DNA of 12,945 bases from Timaviella sp038204505 (GTDB lineage Bacteria > Cyanobacteriota > Cyanobacteriia > Elainellales > Elainellaceae): positions 1 to 12,945 of the forward strand of contig JBBRCV010000158.1 in the NCBI GenBank assembly GCA_038204505.1, in the 5' to 3' direction. Shown piece by piece: positions 1 to 7,397 of this stretch. A program made the position numbers and the translations under genes. Below the pieces are notes generated by a model. That model made no database searches, was not told the DNA's origin, and saw only the letters and a program-made list of their open reading frames with translations. Each line of letters begins with the position of its first letter. The first letter of the stretch is position 1.

Positions 1-2218
1 TCAACGCCTGATGGAAATCCACCAGCTTGCGGCGCGCCTTCACCTCTTCGGTTAGCTGTTCGTACGTCTCCTTAGAGATCGGCTCAAAGGGCAGACGAGG
101 GAACGTTTGCAGGTCATCAAACCGAGCCAGGAGAGCCGCAGAAATGTAGCCTTCATCATTCTGAATCGCGTCATAAATCCGTTGCCCCATGCCCTCAATT
201 TCGTTCTCCCGCAGCTCCACCGTTGCCGAAGTATTGTGAGAGGTGTAGAACTTTTGGACTTGCATATAAAAGTCCATTTGTGCCAGCGCCGTGAATTTAG
301 AAATGTCGATCGCATCTGCACCTGACAAATTTGCCCAAGGCACCTCCACCGGAATTTCCACCAGCCACTCGGTGCAGCGAGGGTCAAAGGCATCATCTAA
401 CAATCTGCCGTTTTCGTCTTTGTCCGACTGAGAAGGCGTGATTTTGTAGCCATAGTCCAGGCAAGCCAGCGCCACTGGATCATTTTTGCGGAAGGTGATG
501 CGGCGAAGGAAACGCTGTGATTTAGGCGGATGCCAGCCAGGGCTAGCGCCAGTCAGAAGAGATTTGGTGCCTGCGGGTTGAACTGTGGTGCAGCGATTGG
601 GGCGCTTGAGATTGTGGCGATCGCAATAATCCCATACGACCCGATACACAACTTCCTTCCAATGGCTCAGATACTTTTGCTCCTGTTGCTTAAAGCTAAG
701 TCCGGCAATGGTGTCAGGGCGACCCTGCTCCCACCAGCGTAGCCACTCCGAGCCAAACGCATTGACGAAGAAATCGAACAATCCTGTAAACGACACGCCG
801 ACAATAGGATCAAACTCACGAGATTGGCGGTAGCGGGGTTCAGCAAACTGGTGATTTAGCAGACCTGTAACTGACAGCGCTGCGGCACTAAACGCGTCCT
901 CTTGGTCTTGAATATTTTTAGGATCGAGTTGGTTGAGATGAACTTCTGACAAATTGCAGTGGAAGTTTTCGCCCAAAATTTCGCCGCAGGGGTTCAGCCC
1001 ATAGCGTCCTAGCCGATGCTCAATTTCTACGGGTGCGATATGACGATCGCTCAACCACTGAGCAGCCGTCCCGTTTTCGTATGCCTGCAAAAATTCTTTG
1101 CGCGTTGCAGGTGTCTCTAGCAAATCAGCATTGGCACGGGCGATCGCCTCGCCTGCCCACTGAATCGCCCCTTCTCCTGAATAGAACTGCTTCCGCACTG
1201 CCTCGACACACTCATTCAGCGTCGGCTTATGGTGGAATACCCGCGTATGGTTTGCCATCCGCAGCGCGTCTCGTTCAGGGTCAATACTCCAGTTGCCCTC
1301 TGCATCTTGCTGCCACAGGTTTTCCTTTGCCATAGCAAATGCCGCATCATCGCTGCTACTTTGGCGCATTCCTGCCGATCGCCGGATATTGCCAGCCACA
1401 ATAGTTACAGCCGCCTCATCAATCAGCAAGCAGCATTCTACCGTGGTCAACTGCCGTCCGGTTGCCTTGTTCAAAATAGCGGCACAGCGCTCATACAGTG
1501 CAGGTAGACGGACAGGATTCGCCACACCGCCAAAGCCTTTCAGGGTTTCGCCAGCCGGACGCACGTCGCTCAGGTCGATCGCCACCTGTACTTCGCCCGT
1601 GAAGCGATCGTCGGTCGAAAGTTCCAGCAAAGTTTGATACGACTTGACCCAACCCCGGCGACTATCACCGACATAAAGCGTGACCTGGTTGCCATCAATC
1701 TTTACCTCAGTTTTATCTCGGCGCTGTCCCGCAGGAGTAGTGCCGATTTCACCCTGAAGTCTAACAATGAGACGGTTGCGAATTGCAGGCAATTGATTCG
1801 TGTACTTAGGTTCTAAAACCGCTCCCGTGCCACAGCCCATCATTGCCAAATCCATCATTAGTCCAAAGGCTTGCCAGTCCACCGCATTAGTGCTGGTGCA
1901 GTTGTACGCGCCTGAAAAGTTTTCGGGATTCTCAATCCAGCTTGTGCCACCGACCCAGAGCCACCGCCCCGAAGGTAGACTTTTGAGTTGGCGCTGCATT
2001 CGGTCAATCAACGCTGCTTCTTCAGGGGTCAATTTGCCGAGCTTGATGATGCCGCTGAGGGTGCGATCGCATACTTCCTCCCAAGTTTCGCGCAAATTTC
2101 CAGCCTTCTTATCTCGACGGCTGTAGGTTCTAAAAAAAACCGGGTTAGCGGCAGGAGCCGACTCAGGAAACTGATCGAGCTGATTAGGCTGGCGGGTGCG
2201 TTCGATGTTTTGAACCAT
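1..2218 (-). CDS. nrdJ: Adenosylcobalamin-dependent class II ribonucleotide reductase (3'-partial)
   Basis: It reduces ribonucleotides to deoxyribonucleotides in the cytoplasm, using coenzyme B12 to make a thiyl radical, so it needs neither oxygen nor a second radical subunit. The frame is open from ATG at 2218 to the window edge (739 codons) and the C-terminus is missing. The layout matches the monomeric Lactobacillus leichmannii-type enzyme. NPCGE gives Cys411 as the likely thiyl residue with Asn409 and Glu413 beside it. Cys107 (in YNCTSTN) and Cys421 (in FHCNLSE) fit the active-site redox pair. A glycine-rich GCGTGAV lies near residue 129, and PAGTKSLLTGASPGWHP at 548-564 is a typical C-terminal family motif. 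The C-terminal CxxxxC shuttle of this family must lie beyond the edge. No intein interrupts the visible part. It lies downstream of ssb but behind a terminator, so it probably has its own promoter. Codons 27-28 sit in a run of eight T. The family call is firm. Confidence 0.95.
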   Translation of the reverse strand, partial: MVQNIERTRQPNQLDQFPESAPAANPVFFRTYSRRDKKAGNLRETWEEVCDRTLSGIIKLGKLTPEEAALIDRMQRQLKSLPSGRWLWVGGTSWIENPENFSGAYNCTSTNAVDWQAFGLMMDLAMMGCGTGAVLEPKYTNQLPAIRNRLIVRLQGEIGTTPAGQRRDKTEVKIDGNQVTLYVGDSRRGWVKSYQTLLELSTDDRFTGEVQVAIDLSDVRPAGETLKGFGGVANPVRLPALYERCAAILNKATGRQLTTVECCLLIDEAAVTIVAGNIRRSAGMRQSSSDDAAFAMAKENLWQQDAEGNWSIDPERDALRMANHTRVFHHKPTLNECVEAVRKQFYSGEGAIQWAGEAIARANADLLETPATRKEFLQAYENGTAAQWLSDRHIAPVEIEHRLGRYGLNPCGEILGENFHCNLSEVHLNQLDPKNIQDQEDAFSAAALSVTGLLNHQFAEPRYRQSREFDPIVGVSFTGLFDFFVNAFGSEWLRWWEQGRPDTIAGLSFKQQEQKYLSHWKEVVYRVVWDYCDRHNLKRPNRCTTVQPAGTKSLLTGASPGWHPPKSQRFLRRITFRKNDPVALACLDYGYKITPSQSDKDENGRLLDDAFDPRCTEWLVEIPVEVPWANLSGADAIDISKFTALAQMDFYMQVQKFYTSHNTSATVELRENEIEGMGQRIYDAIQNDEGYISAALLARFDDLQTFPRLPFEPISKETYEQLTEEVKARRKLVDFHQAL

Positions 2219-2345
2219 AAGTAATTCACGCTGTTGAGAAAGAACCGAAAACTTACCTTTGAGGAACCACTTTTAACAGGAAAACCCTATATGTAGCGTC
2301 TACCTACTGAAGTGAAGGCTACTCCTGACATATTAGCGGAATTTT
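2219..2345 (-). promoter_or_regulatory. Leader/promoter region of nrdJ
   Basis: This stretch lies between the ssb terminator and the nrdJ ATG and must hold the nrdJ promoter if transcription stops at that terminator. I see no strong -35/-10 pair. Two ATAT-centred, weakly palindromic sites at 2323-2338 and 2282-2297 on the minus strand have centres 41 bp apart, the kind of phased spacing seen for tandem NrdR boxes. Each matches the NrdR consensus (ACACWATATVTTGTGT) only partly. There is no obvious Shine-Dalgarno before the ATG and no recognisable cobalamin-riboswitch B12 box. This is inference. Confidence 0.3.
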
Positions 2346-2386
2346 TAAAAATAGAAAGAGGGCAAGTTCTTCAAAACTTAGCCCTC
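2346..2386 (-). terminator. Intrinsic terminator downstream of ssb
   Basis: On the minus strand GAGGGC and AAGTT pair with AACTT and GCCCTC, with one bulged T and a loop of about six bases (hairpin 2358-2386). TTTCTATTTTT follows directly. It starts about 35 bases after the ssb stop. The strong GC stem plus T tract is a classic Rho-independent terminator. It separates ssb from nrdJ. Confidence 0.85.
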
Positions 2387-2421
2387 CCCGAATTACTTTA
2401 GATCGCGTATTCAATTCGCCG

Positions 2422-2934
2422 TTAAAACGGAATCTCATCCTCAAAAGACTCTACGGGCGGAGCCGCCTTGGCAGCCGCAGCAGGCACTCTAGCCAGAGTC
2501 GCTTTGGGAATCGGTGGGCTAGAAGGCTGACTCGCAGCATCAGTCCGAGGCGGAGCCGAAGCCGCTGGAGTTGCCGGAGCTGCCGTTCTAGATGTCCCAA
2601 TCACTTCAGCACTGGTCGTCATCGTTGTTCCAGCATCTAACAGGTGAATTCTTTGGGCAGTCATCTCTGCCCGCTTTTCCTTAAATCCCTCTTGTCGCTC
2701 AACCGTATTCATGCCTAAGCGACCTTCGATAATGATGCGATCGCCCTGGTGATAGCGCTCCTGGATTTCCTGTGCCAAGTTTCCCCAGCCCACAACTTTC
2801 ATCGTCGCCATCGGCTCATCATCCCGTAAACCCGCAAACTGTACTACCATCTCTGACACAGCCGTCTGATTGTCAGATGTATAGCGGAGCTGGGGATCTT
2901 GGGTAATTTCCGCCATCAAGATGCAGCTATTCAT
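2422..2934 (-). CDS. ssb: Single-stranded DNA-binding protein (OB fold, extended linker)
   Basis: It binds single-stranded DNA in replication, repair and recombination. The 170-residue protein has an OB-fold half at about 1-100, including MKVVGWGNLAQEI and GDRIIIEGRLGMNT. An Ala/Pro/Ser/Thr-rich, presumably disordered linker covers about 103-160. The C-terminus is acidic and ends EDEIPF, which matches the DDDIPF tip that recruits partner proteins in bacterial SSBs. The OB fold is divergent from the E. coli protein and looks like the cyanobacterial group related to Ycf41, so it may be one of several SSB paralogues. The ATG at 2934 follows a purine-rich GGGGGAAG. The gene lies 103 bases after the haloperoxidase-like gene and ends in a strong terminator. 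The SSB family is certain; which paralogue is not. Confidence 0.9.
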   Translation of the reverse strand: MNSCILMAEITQDPQLRYTSDNQTAVSEMVVQFAGLRDDEPMATMKVVGWGNLAQEIQERYHQGDRIIIEGRLGMNTVERQEGFKEKRAEMTAQRIHLLDAGTTMTTSAEVIGTSRTAAPATPAASAPPRTDAASQPSSPPIPKATLARVPAAAAKAAPPVESFEDEIPF

Positions 2935-2953
2935 AGGTCAGCTTCCCCCAATT

Positions 2954-2977
2954 GTACTAATCAATTCAAAGCAGTAC
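2954..2977. repeat. Inverted repeat upstream of ssb
   Basis: GTACT (2954-2958) and AGTAC (2973-2977) form a 5-bp inverted repeat with 14 bases between. A TACAAT that could be a -10 element overlaps it on the minus strand (2951-2956). The position, 20-43 bases before the ssb start, suits an operator. It does not fit the cyanobacterial LexA box spacing or the NtcA GTA-N8-TAC site. It may be chance. Confidence 0.25.
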
Positions 2978-3037
2978 TCCAACTCTAGACCATAGATGAC
3001 AAAGTGACACAGAATTAGCTGCTTTTCCTCTGGCTTT

Positions 3038-4639
3038 TCAAACTTGAGTCAGAAAGTTCTTGGCTACATAACGTCCTAAAGCCTTCCCAGAAGACAGCCC
3101 CGCCTCATTTGCCGACATGGTGTGAATTCCCGCATAAATCCGACTTATTCCAGCTTCATCCGCCGCCGCATTAAAGCTCTTATAAGATCGCTCTACTCCA
3201 GCCAGCCCTACAGAATTTGTTGTAAAACTAAACTTCTTCCTATAAATTTGGGTCAATACTTCAGCCGCCGCCCCGCTAAATGTACTGTGCCCCGAAACAT
3301 AGTCAGGATGGTTAGGCGTAGTCAGCAAAGGATGCCATCCTTTCTGGGCTTTTGTTGCCCGATTTCCATCAGAATCAGCATTTCGCAGTGCATCAATCGG
3401 TCGCCATCTGTTGTAAGTGTATTTAGCATCCCACGCCGCTACTCCAGCATCTGCTAAAGAAATATTCAACAGAGCAAACGTCCGAGCATTATTCAACAAA
3501 GAGTCACCTTGATTAGCCACAACTCCTTCAGTTAGTTGATTCCAGTGCCCAGGCGGTGTGTAGGTTCCAGCCTCATCAGCCCAGAACCTGGCAATTTCGG
3601 TCTGGTCGTCGGTACGCTTGTGGCTATTTCGTCGCCCTAGCACCCCGACTTGATTGACATCTTTGGCATACTTGCGGCTAGTTAACGCTGGAGGCGGAGC
3701 AGGACGGAATTGAGAGCTACTAATCATGGTGAAGCAGGTTAAATCTTTCCACTGAGGCAGAGCTGCATTCTTAAAGTCAGGAGCAGTGGGTCGCCATTTA
3801 CCCGGAGTGGTTTCTGGGGCGTAAGTGACCGTTTTACCCGCGCCATCCGTGCTGCGGAGAGCCGTCAGAGAAGTGGCGATCGCTTTCCCCAAAGCCAATC
3901 CATCGGTTTCCGACGGTCCATCCGTAATTTTTGCCAAAGAGTTAGAGAGATAAGTATCTAGTGTGGCTTTTTGCTTAGGATAAAGCTTCACCAATACCTC
4001 ATAAGCCGCACTGACTGCCGCCGCCTCTGCGGAAGCGCCAACCGGAGCCACAAGCTGAAACTTATAAGGAGCGTAACCGCCTTCAATCGAGTTAACTGCA
4101 TCGAACATTGCCGCATGGACGATCGCCAAATTACGAGCCGTCACGGGCGGTGGCGAACCCGCACTCACAATGGTTCTTAAAGCATTAGCATTCCACTCAA
4201 TGACTGGATCAACTCGATCAGCGCCCACCCGCTTCACCTCAGCCAAAAAAACGCTCCTGCCTTTAGCAGCAGTCCCAGCCACCACCTTGAAATCGTTCTT
4301 ACCCAAGGCGAGCGGTACATCATTAAATTGAAACTTGCCGTTGTCATCGGCGATCGCTGTACCAAACCCTCGCAGCCTAACTGTTGTCTTGCCAGAGGTT
4401 TGACCGCTTAAATTGACTGTCGCAGCAGTGGTTTTACCATCTCCTAAAATGCCCGAATCAGAAAATGGAGAAAGGGCAATTCCGGGCACATTGGGCTGGG
4501 AAACCTTTCGTCGGCTCTGGGCAGAGCGACTGGAGCGCTGCTGAGCATTAGAATGCAACGGAGAAGCCAACGGTAAAGAAGCAGACTGCGAAACCGAGCC
4601 GCTGTGCAGCAAAGCATTCTGATGCTGTGAATTCGTCAT
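3038..4639 (-). CDS. Vanadium-dependent haloperoxidase-like PAP2-superfamily protein
   Basis: The fold is that of vanadium haloperoxidases and PAP2 acid phosphatases, which bind vanadate or phosphate in a shared pocket. The 533-residue protein carries the whole signature: Lys406 and Arg413-Pro414 (KYTYNRWRP), Ser449-Gly450-His451 (DYVSGHSTF), Arg500 (GISRIY) and His506 (AGIHTM). The last would be the axial vanadate ligand by analogy with chloroperoxidase. Residues 1-50 are Ser/Gln-rich and hydrophilic. About 70-137 looks like an Ig-like or carboxypeptidase-regulatory-like beta domain (GKFQFNDVPLALGKNDF). The helical catalytic part starts near 145. No signal peptide or membrane segment is visible. 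An AGGA ribosome-binding site precedes the ATG at 4639. It is not tightly coupled to either neighbour. Whether it oxidises halide or is a phosphatase cannot be told from sequence alone. Confidence 0.88.
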   Translation of the reverse strand: MTNSQHQNALLHSGSVSQSASLPLASPLHSNAQQRSSRSAQSRRKVSQPNVPGIALSPFSDSGILGDGKTTAATVNLSGQTSGKTTVRLRGFGTAIADDNGKFQFNDVPLALGKNDFKVVAGTAAKGRSVFLAEVKRVGADRVDPVIEWNANALRTIVSAGSPPPVTARNLAIVHAAMFDAVNSIEGGYAPYKFQLVAPVGASAEAAAVSAAYEVLVKLYPKQKATLDTYLSNSLAKITDGPSETDGLALGKAIATSLTALRSTDGAGKTVTYAPETTPGKWRPTAPDFKNAALPQWKDLTCFTMISSSQFRPAPPPALTSRKYAKDVNQVGVLGRRNSHKRTDDQTEIARFWADEAGTYTPPGHWNQLTEGVVANQGDSLLNNARTFALLNISLADAGVAAWDAKYTYNRWRPIDALRNADSDGNRATKAQKGWHPLLTTPNHPDYVSGHSTFSGAAAEVLTQIYRKKFSFTTNSVGLAGVERSYKSFNAAADEAGISRIYAGIHTMSANEAGLSSGKALGRYVAKNFLTQV

Positions 4640-4646
4640 TAAGTGT

Positions 4647-4650
4647 TCCT
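4647..4650 (-). promoter_or_regulatory. Ribosome-binding site of the haloperoxidase-like gene
   Basis: AGGA lies seven bases before the ATG at 4639 on the minus strand, in TAGGAACACTTAATG. It supports that start for the 533-residue protein. Confidence 0.55.
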
Positions 4651-4775
4651 ACTAGACATGAAGTTGATCCCTTCCAGTTCTAGCGGAGTATCCGTAATCA
4701 TCAGGAGAGCAGCAGAGCAAGTTTTATGAAAGGTTTACAGAAAATAATTATGGTTGTATGTGTCTTTACCTTTAC

Positions 4776-6569
4776 TTACAACTCATTGATAGAGACTCCC
4801 AGCCATCCTTTTAGGTTCGCTTGCTGCTGGGATGTCGGAGTATTAACCGCTACAAGTTGATACGAAGAGGGACGCGGTTCCGTTAGTGTGACGGTATAGT
4901 TTTTGATCTGGTCTTGGTGGAAGCAAGTGAGGTTAATTTGAGCGTTGGGCTGATAGTCTTTGAGGCGATCGCTCAACTGTTCTGCCTTAACCCGTAATCC
5001 ATCGATCGCCAATAGTTCATCATCTGGATCAATTCCTGCCCTTGCTGCCGGAGAATCCATTTCAACAAACTTAACCATGTCTCGCCCGTTTTCCGACTTC
5101 GCCGTTAGTCCTAGATAGGGAGGCTTACTCATCGTCTCTTCAGGCTGTAGCCTTAAACCAAAAGGCTCAAGGTATTCATCAAAGGGCAACTCCTCAGTGC
5201 TGTGCAGGAAGCGCTGAAAGAAGTCAGTCAGATCAACCTCTGCCACTGAGGTAATAACAGCTTCGAGATGCTCTGGCGTAAAGCCCGTTTCAGAAATCCC
5301 AAACTGCTGCCACATTTGGCGCATCACGTCATCAAGCGATCGCCCATTGCTATGCCGCGATCGAATCAACAAATCCAGCAGCAGCGCCACCATCTCGCCC
5401 TTCAGGTAATAGGACATCTGGTTATTGTCGCTATTGGCATCTCGGCGATACAGCTTAATCCAAGCATCAAAACTCGATTCGCTTAAAGGCTGAACCTTGC
5501 GCCCTGGAGTAGTTAGAAACCGAGTGATTTCCTTGCTCAAGCCTTGCAGAAACCCCTTCGCTCCATAAATTCCTGCCCGTAGAGGAATCGTCAAATCGTA
5601 GTAGCTCGTTGCTCCTTCGCTAAACCACAGAGAGGGCGTGTAATTTTCTCCCTCGTAGTCAAACGTTTCCAGTGCCTTGGGACGAATCCGCTTCACATTC
5701 CACAAATGAAAGAACTCGTGCGCCACCAACTGCATAAACCGCTGATAGCGATCCTCCGCCCGAAAGCCTAAACGCGGATAGTTGAGCGTACAAGCATTTT
5801 TATGCTCTAACCCGCCATAGCCTTGAGCGGACAGATGCAGCAAAAACAAATAAGAGTCGTAGGGCAAACCACCAAATAAATCTGCCTCGACCTCGATCAC
5901 TTTTTGAGTATCAGCAATCAGGCGATCGGGTTCTACATTTCCTTGCCCCCAGATTGCTAGTTGATGAGGTTTACCCAGTACTTCAAAGTTATAAAGCTGA
6001 TGCAGCCCAATCTCAAACGGACTGTCTACCAAAGCATCGAAATCATCTGCAACGTAAGTATAGGGTTGTCCCGCAACGGTGGGCAATGGCGTTACGACTT
6101 GCCAGTCAGGATAGGGCGGAATCACAGTGATTTGGATAGGATTGTTCTCAAATCCAGGTAGGTAGAAGAACAGAGCCGCCCCGTTAAAATAGCCGTGGCT
6201 TGCGTCTAAATGATTGGTGCGAACAGTCAGATCATTAGCAAAAACCCGGTATCGCAGCGTGATATCAGAGAGGTTAGCCGTTTCAATTTGCCAATGGTTT
6301 TTTGCGACTTTATGCCAAGCGTGCCCTTCTACTGCAAAGTCTTGGACGTGCCGTGCGTATTCTCGAACCAGATAAGAGCCGGGAGTCCAGACTGGCATCT
6401 TTAAGTCTAGAAACGGCGATCTCTCCGAGTTACCCGCAAGGGGTCGCCATCCTTTCACTTGCAAAGTCACCTCAAAAAGGTGAGTCTGCGGCTGAGGCAT
6501 GGCGACTTGGTAAAAAATTTCGAGTTGAGTGCGGGGCTGAGACAGGGCGCGAACTTGAGTAGCTGTCAT
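4776..6569 (-). CDS. M61-family metallopeptidase with C-terminal PDZ domain
   Basis: This is a zinc aminopeptidase-type enzyme of family M61 (glycyl aminopeptidase relatives). The 597-residue protein has an N-terminal beta domain (about 15-185). A catalytic domain carries HEFFH at 284-288, with His284 and His288 as zinc ligands and Glu285 as the general base. Glu318 in FSEGATSYYD is the likely third ligand. YGGLEHKNA at 251-259 is the substrate-end motif expected upstream of HExxH in this clan. A PDZ domain at about 484-565 includes FVEMDSPAARAGIDPDDELL and probably binds peptide termini. There is no signal peptide, so it should be cytoplasmic. The ATG at 6569 begins 25 bases after the stop of the Crp-like regulator, with no clear Shine-Dalgarno. 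This suggests co-transcription. The family assignment is firm; natural substrates are unknown. Confidence 0.93.
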   Translation of the reverse strand: MTATQVRALSQPRTQLEIFYQVAMPQPQTHLFEVTLQVKGWRPLAGNSERSPFLDLKMPVWTPGSYLVREYARHVQDFAVEGHAWHKVAKNHWQIETANLSDITLRYRVFANDLTVRTNHLDASHGYFNGAALFFYLPGFENNPIQITVIPPYPDWQVVTPLPTVAGQPYTYVADDFDALVDSPFEIGLHQLYNFEVLGKPHQLAIWGQGNVEPDRLIADTQKVIEVEADLFGGLPYDSYLFLLHLSAQGYGGLEHKNACTLNYPRLGFRAEDRYQRFMQLVAHEFFHLWNVKRIRPKALETFDYEGENYTPSLWFSEGATSYYDLTIPLRAGIYGAKGFLQGLSKEITRFLTTPGRKVQPLSESSFDAWIKLYRRDANSDNNQMSYYLKGEMVALLLDLLIRSRHSNGRSLDDVMRQMWQQFGISETGFTPEHLEAVITSVAEVDLTDFFQRFLHSTEELPFDEYLEPFGLRLQPEETMSKPPYLGLTAKSENGRDMVKFVEMDSPAARAGIDPDDELLAIDGLRVKAEQLSDRLKDYQPNAQINLTCFHQDQIKNYTVTLTEPRPSSYQLVAVNTPTSQQQANLKGWLGVSINEL

Positions 6570-6594
6570 GGCAAGGCTTTAATTTTTTCCAATT

Positions 6595-7281
6595 TTAGGT
6601 TCTCCCAACCAGGAGATGAGCCAATTGTTGCATATTCGCCAGATAAAGCACCTGATTCTGAGGATCGGGTCTAATCCATCCTTTACTCTGAAGCTTTTCC
6701 ATAATCTTCGTAACATCTTCCAAACTAACGTCACTCACATCTGCCAAATCTCTGAGCGGAATGTCGAAAACTTTAGTGCCTTGTGCCGATGCAGTGCCAT
6801 AGCTATCCCCCAGTGACACGAGAGTGTTGATCAACTTAATTGCCGGAGGCTGATGGCGAAGCTGAAACCTGAAGTTAGTTTGACGCAAGCGGCGAACCAA
6901 AAGCTGTAACATCCGGTGATGCAACTGAGAGTCTTTAAACAAGGCTTGAATAAACCGTTGGGCAGAAATACTGAGCAATTTAACGGAAGATAGCGCCACC
7001 ACGTCTGTAGAGCGGGGAGACTCGTCTAAAACCGCCATTTCGCCAAAAAAATCACCCCTTCCCAAAATCGCTAAGGTAGCAACATTCTCGCCGACATGCT
7101 GCCGAACTTTCACCCAGCCAGATTCTACAAAGTAAACCGCATTCCCCCAAGCGTCTTCCATTAAAACAGCTCTGTCGGCGGGGTATTCATGTTCAACGGC
7201 GATCGACATCAGCCACTCAAGGGTTTCGGGGCTAGCAGCATTGAAGAGGGGAAATAACTCATTAAAGACAGCGGTCTGCAT
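6595..7281 (-). CDS. Crp/Fnr-family transcriptional regulator
   Basis: This is a 228-residue DNA-binding regulator. An N-terminal cyclic-nucleotide-binding beta barrel (about 8-110) has the phosphate-binding cassette FFGEMAVLDESPRST. Gly80, Glu81, Arg90 and Ser91 match the residues that hold cAMP in E. coli CRP. The long dimerisation helix (about 116-142) keeps a Thr-Asn pair (135-136) where CRP has Thr127-Ser128. A winged helix-turn-helix covers about 174-215. The recognition helix reads SLEDVTKIM, so CRP's DNA-contacting Arg180 is replaced by Leu187. The protein probably senses a cyclic nucleotide but may read a site other than TGTGA-N6-TCACA. The ATG at 7281 has 116 non-coding bases upstream, so the gene probably has its own promoter. 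It sits just before the M61 peptidase. Its targets cannot be inferred from sequence. Confidence 0.92.
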   Translation of the reverse strand: MQTAVFNELFPLFNAASPETLEWLMSIAVEHEYPADRAVLMEDAWGNAVYFVESGWVKVRQHVGENVATLAILGRGDFFGEMAVLDESPRSTDVVALSSVKLLSISAQRFIQALFKDSQLHHRMLQLLVRRLRQTNFRFQLRHQPPAIKLINTLVSLGDSYGTASAQGTKVFDIPLRDLADVSDVSLEDVTKIMEKLQSKGWIRPDPQNQVLYLANMQQLAHLLVGRT

Positions 7282-7332
7282 GAAATACGCTCAAGATAAA
7301 AATAGGCGTGGGTTGCGGTCATGCCTATAATA

Positions 7333-7375
7333 CCCAGCCCTCCAAACGAATCTCCCATCAGGCTTTAGCGCTGGG
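7333..7375. repeat. Inverted repeat between the desulfurase and crp-like genes
   Basis: CCCAGC (7333-7338) and GCTGGG (7370-7375) are inverted with 31 bases between. On the minus strand the repeat lies after the desulfurase stop and just before TATTATAGG, a weak -10-like sequence for the crp-like gene. No T tract follows, so it is not a standard terminator. It could be a structured 3' end, an operator region, or chance. Confidence 0.25.
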
Positions 7376-7397
7376 GATCGGTCGCTTTCAGAAAAAA

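Noticed and set aside
1033..1637. Plus-strand reading frames opposite nrdJ
   Set aside because: They overlap a well-supported gene on the other strand and show no family motif; antisense shadows.
1..2218. Intein within nrdJ
   Set aside because: Reductase genes often hold inteins, but the visible 739 codons run through the family motifs with normal spacing and no intein blocks.
2219..2345. Cobalamin riboswitch upstream of the B12-dependent reductase
   Set aside because: Only about 127 bases are available and no B12-box-like conserved core was found.
2951..2977. LexA or NtcA site upstream of ssb
   Set aside because: The spacing of the GTACT/AGTAC arms fits neither the cyanobacterial LexA consensus nor GTA-N8-TAC.
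4753..4782. GTTGTA/TACAAC inverted repeat over the M61 stop as a terminator
   Set aside because: The stem is only six AT-rich pairs with an 18-base loop and a poor T tract.
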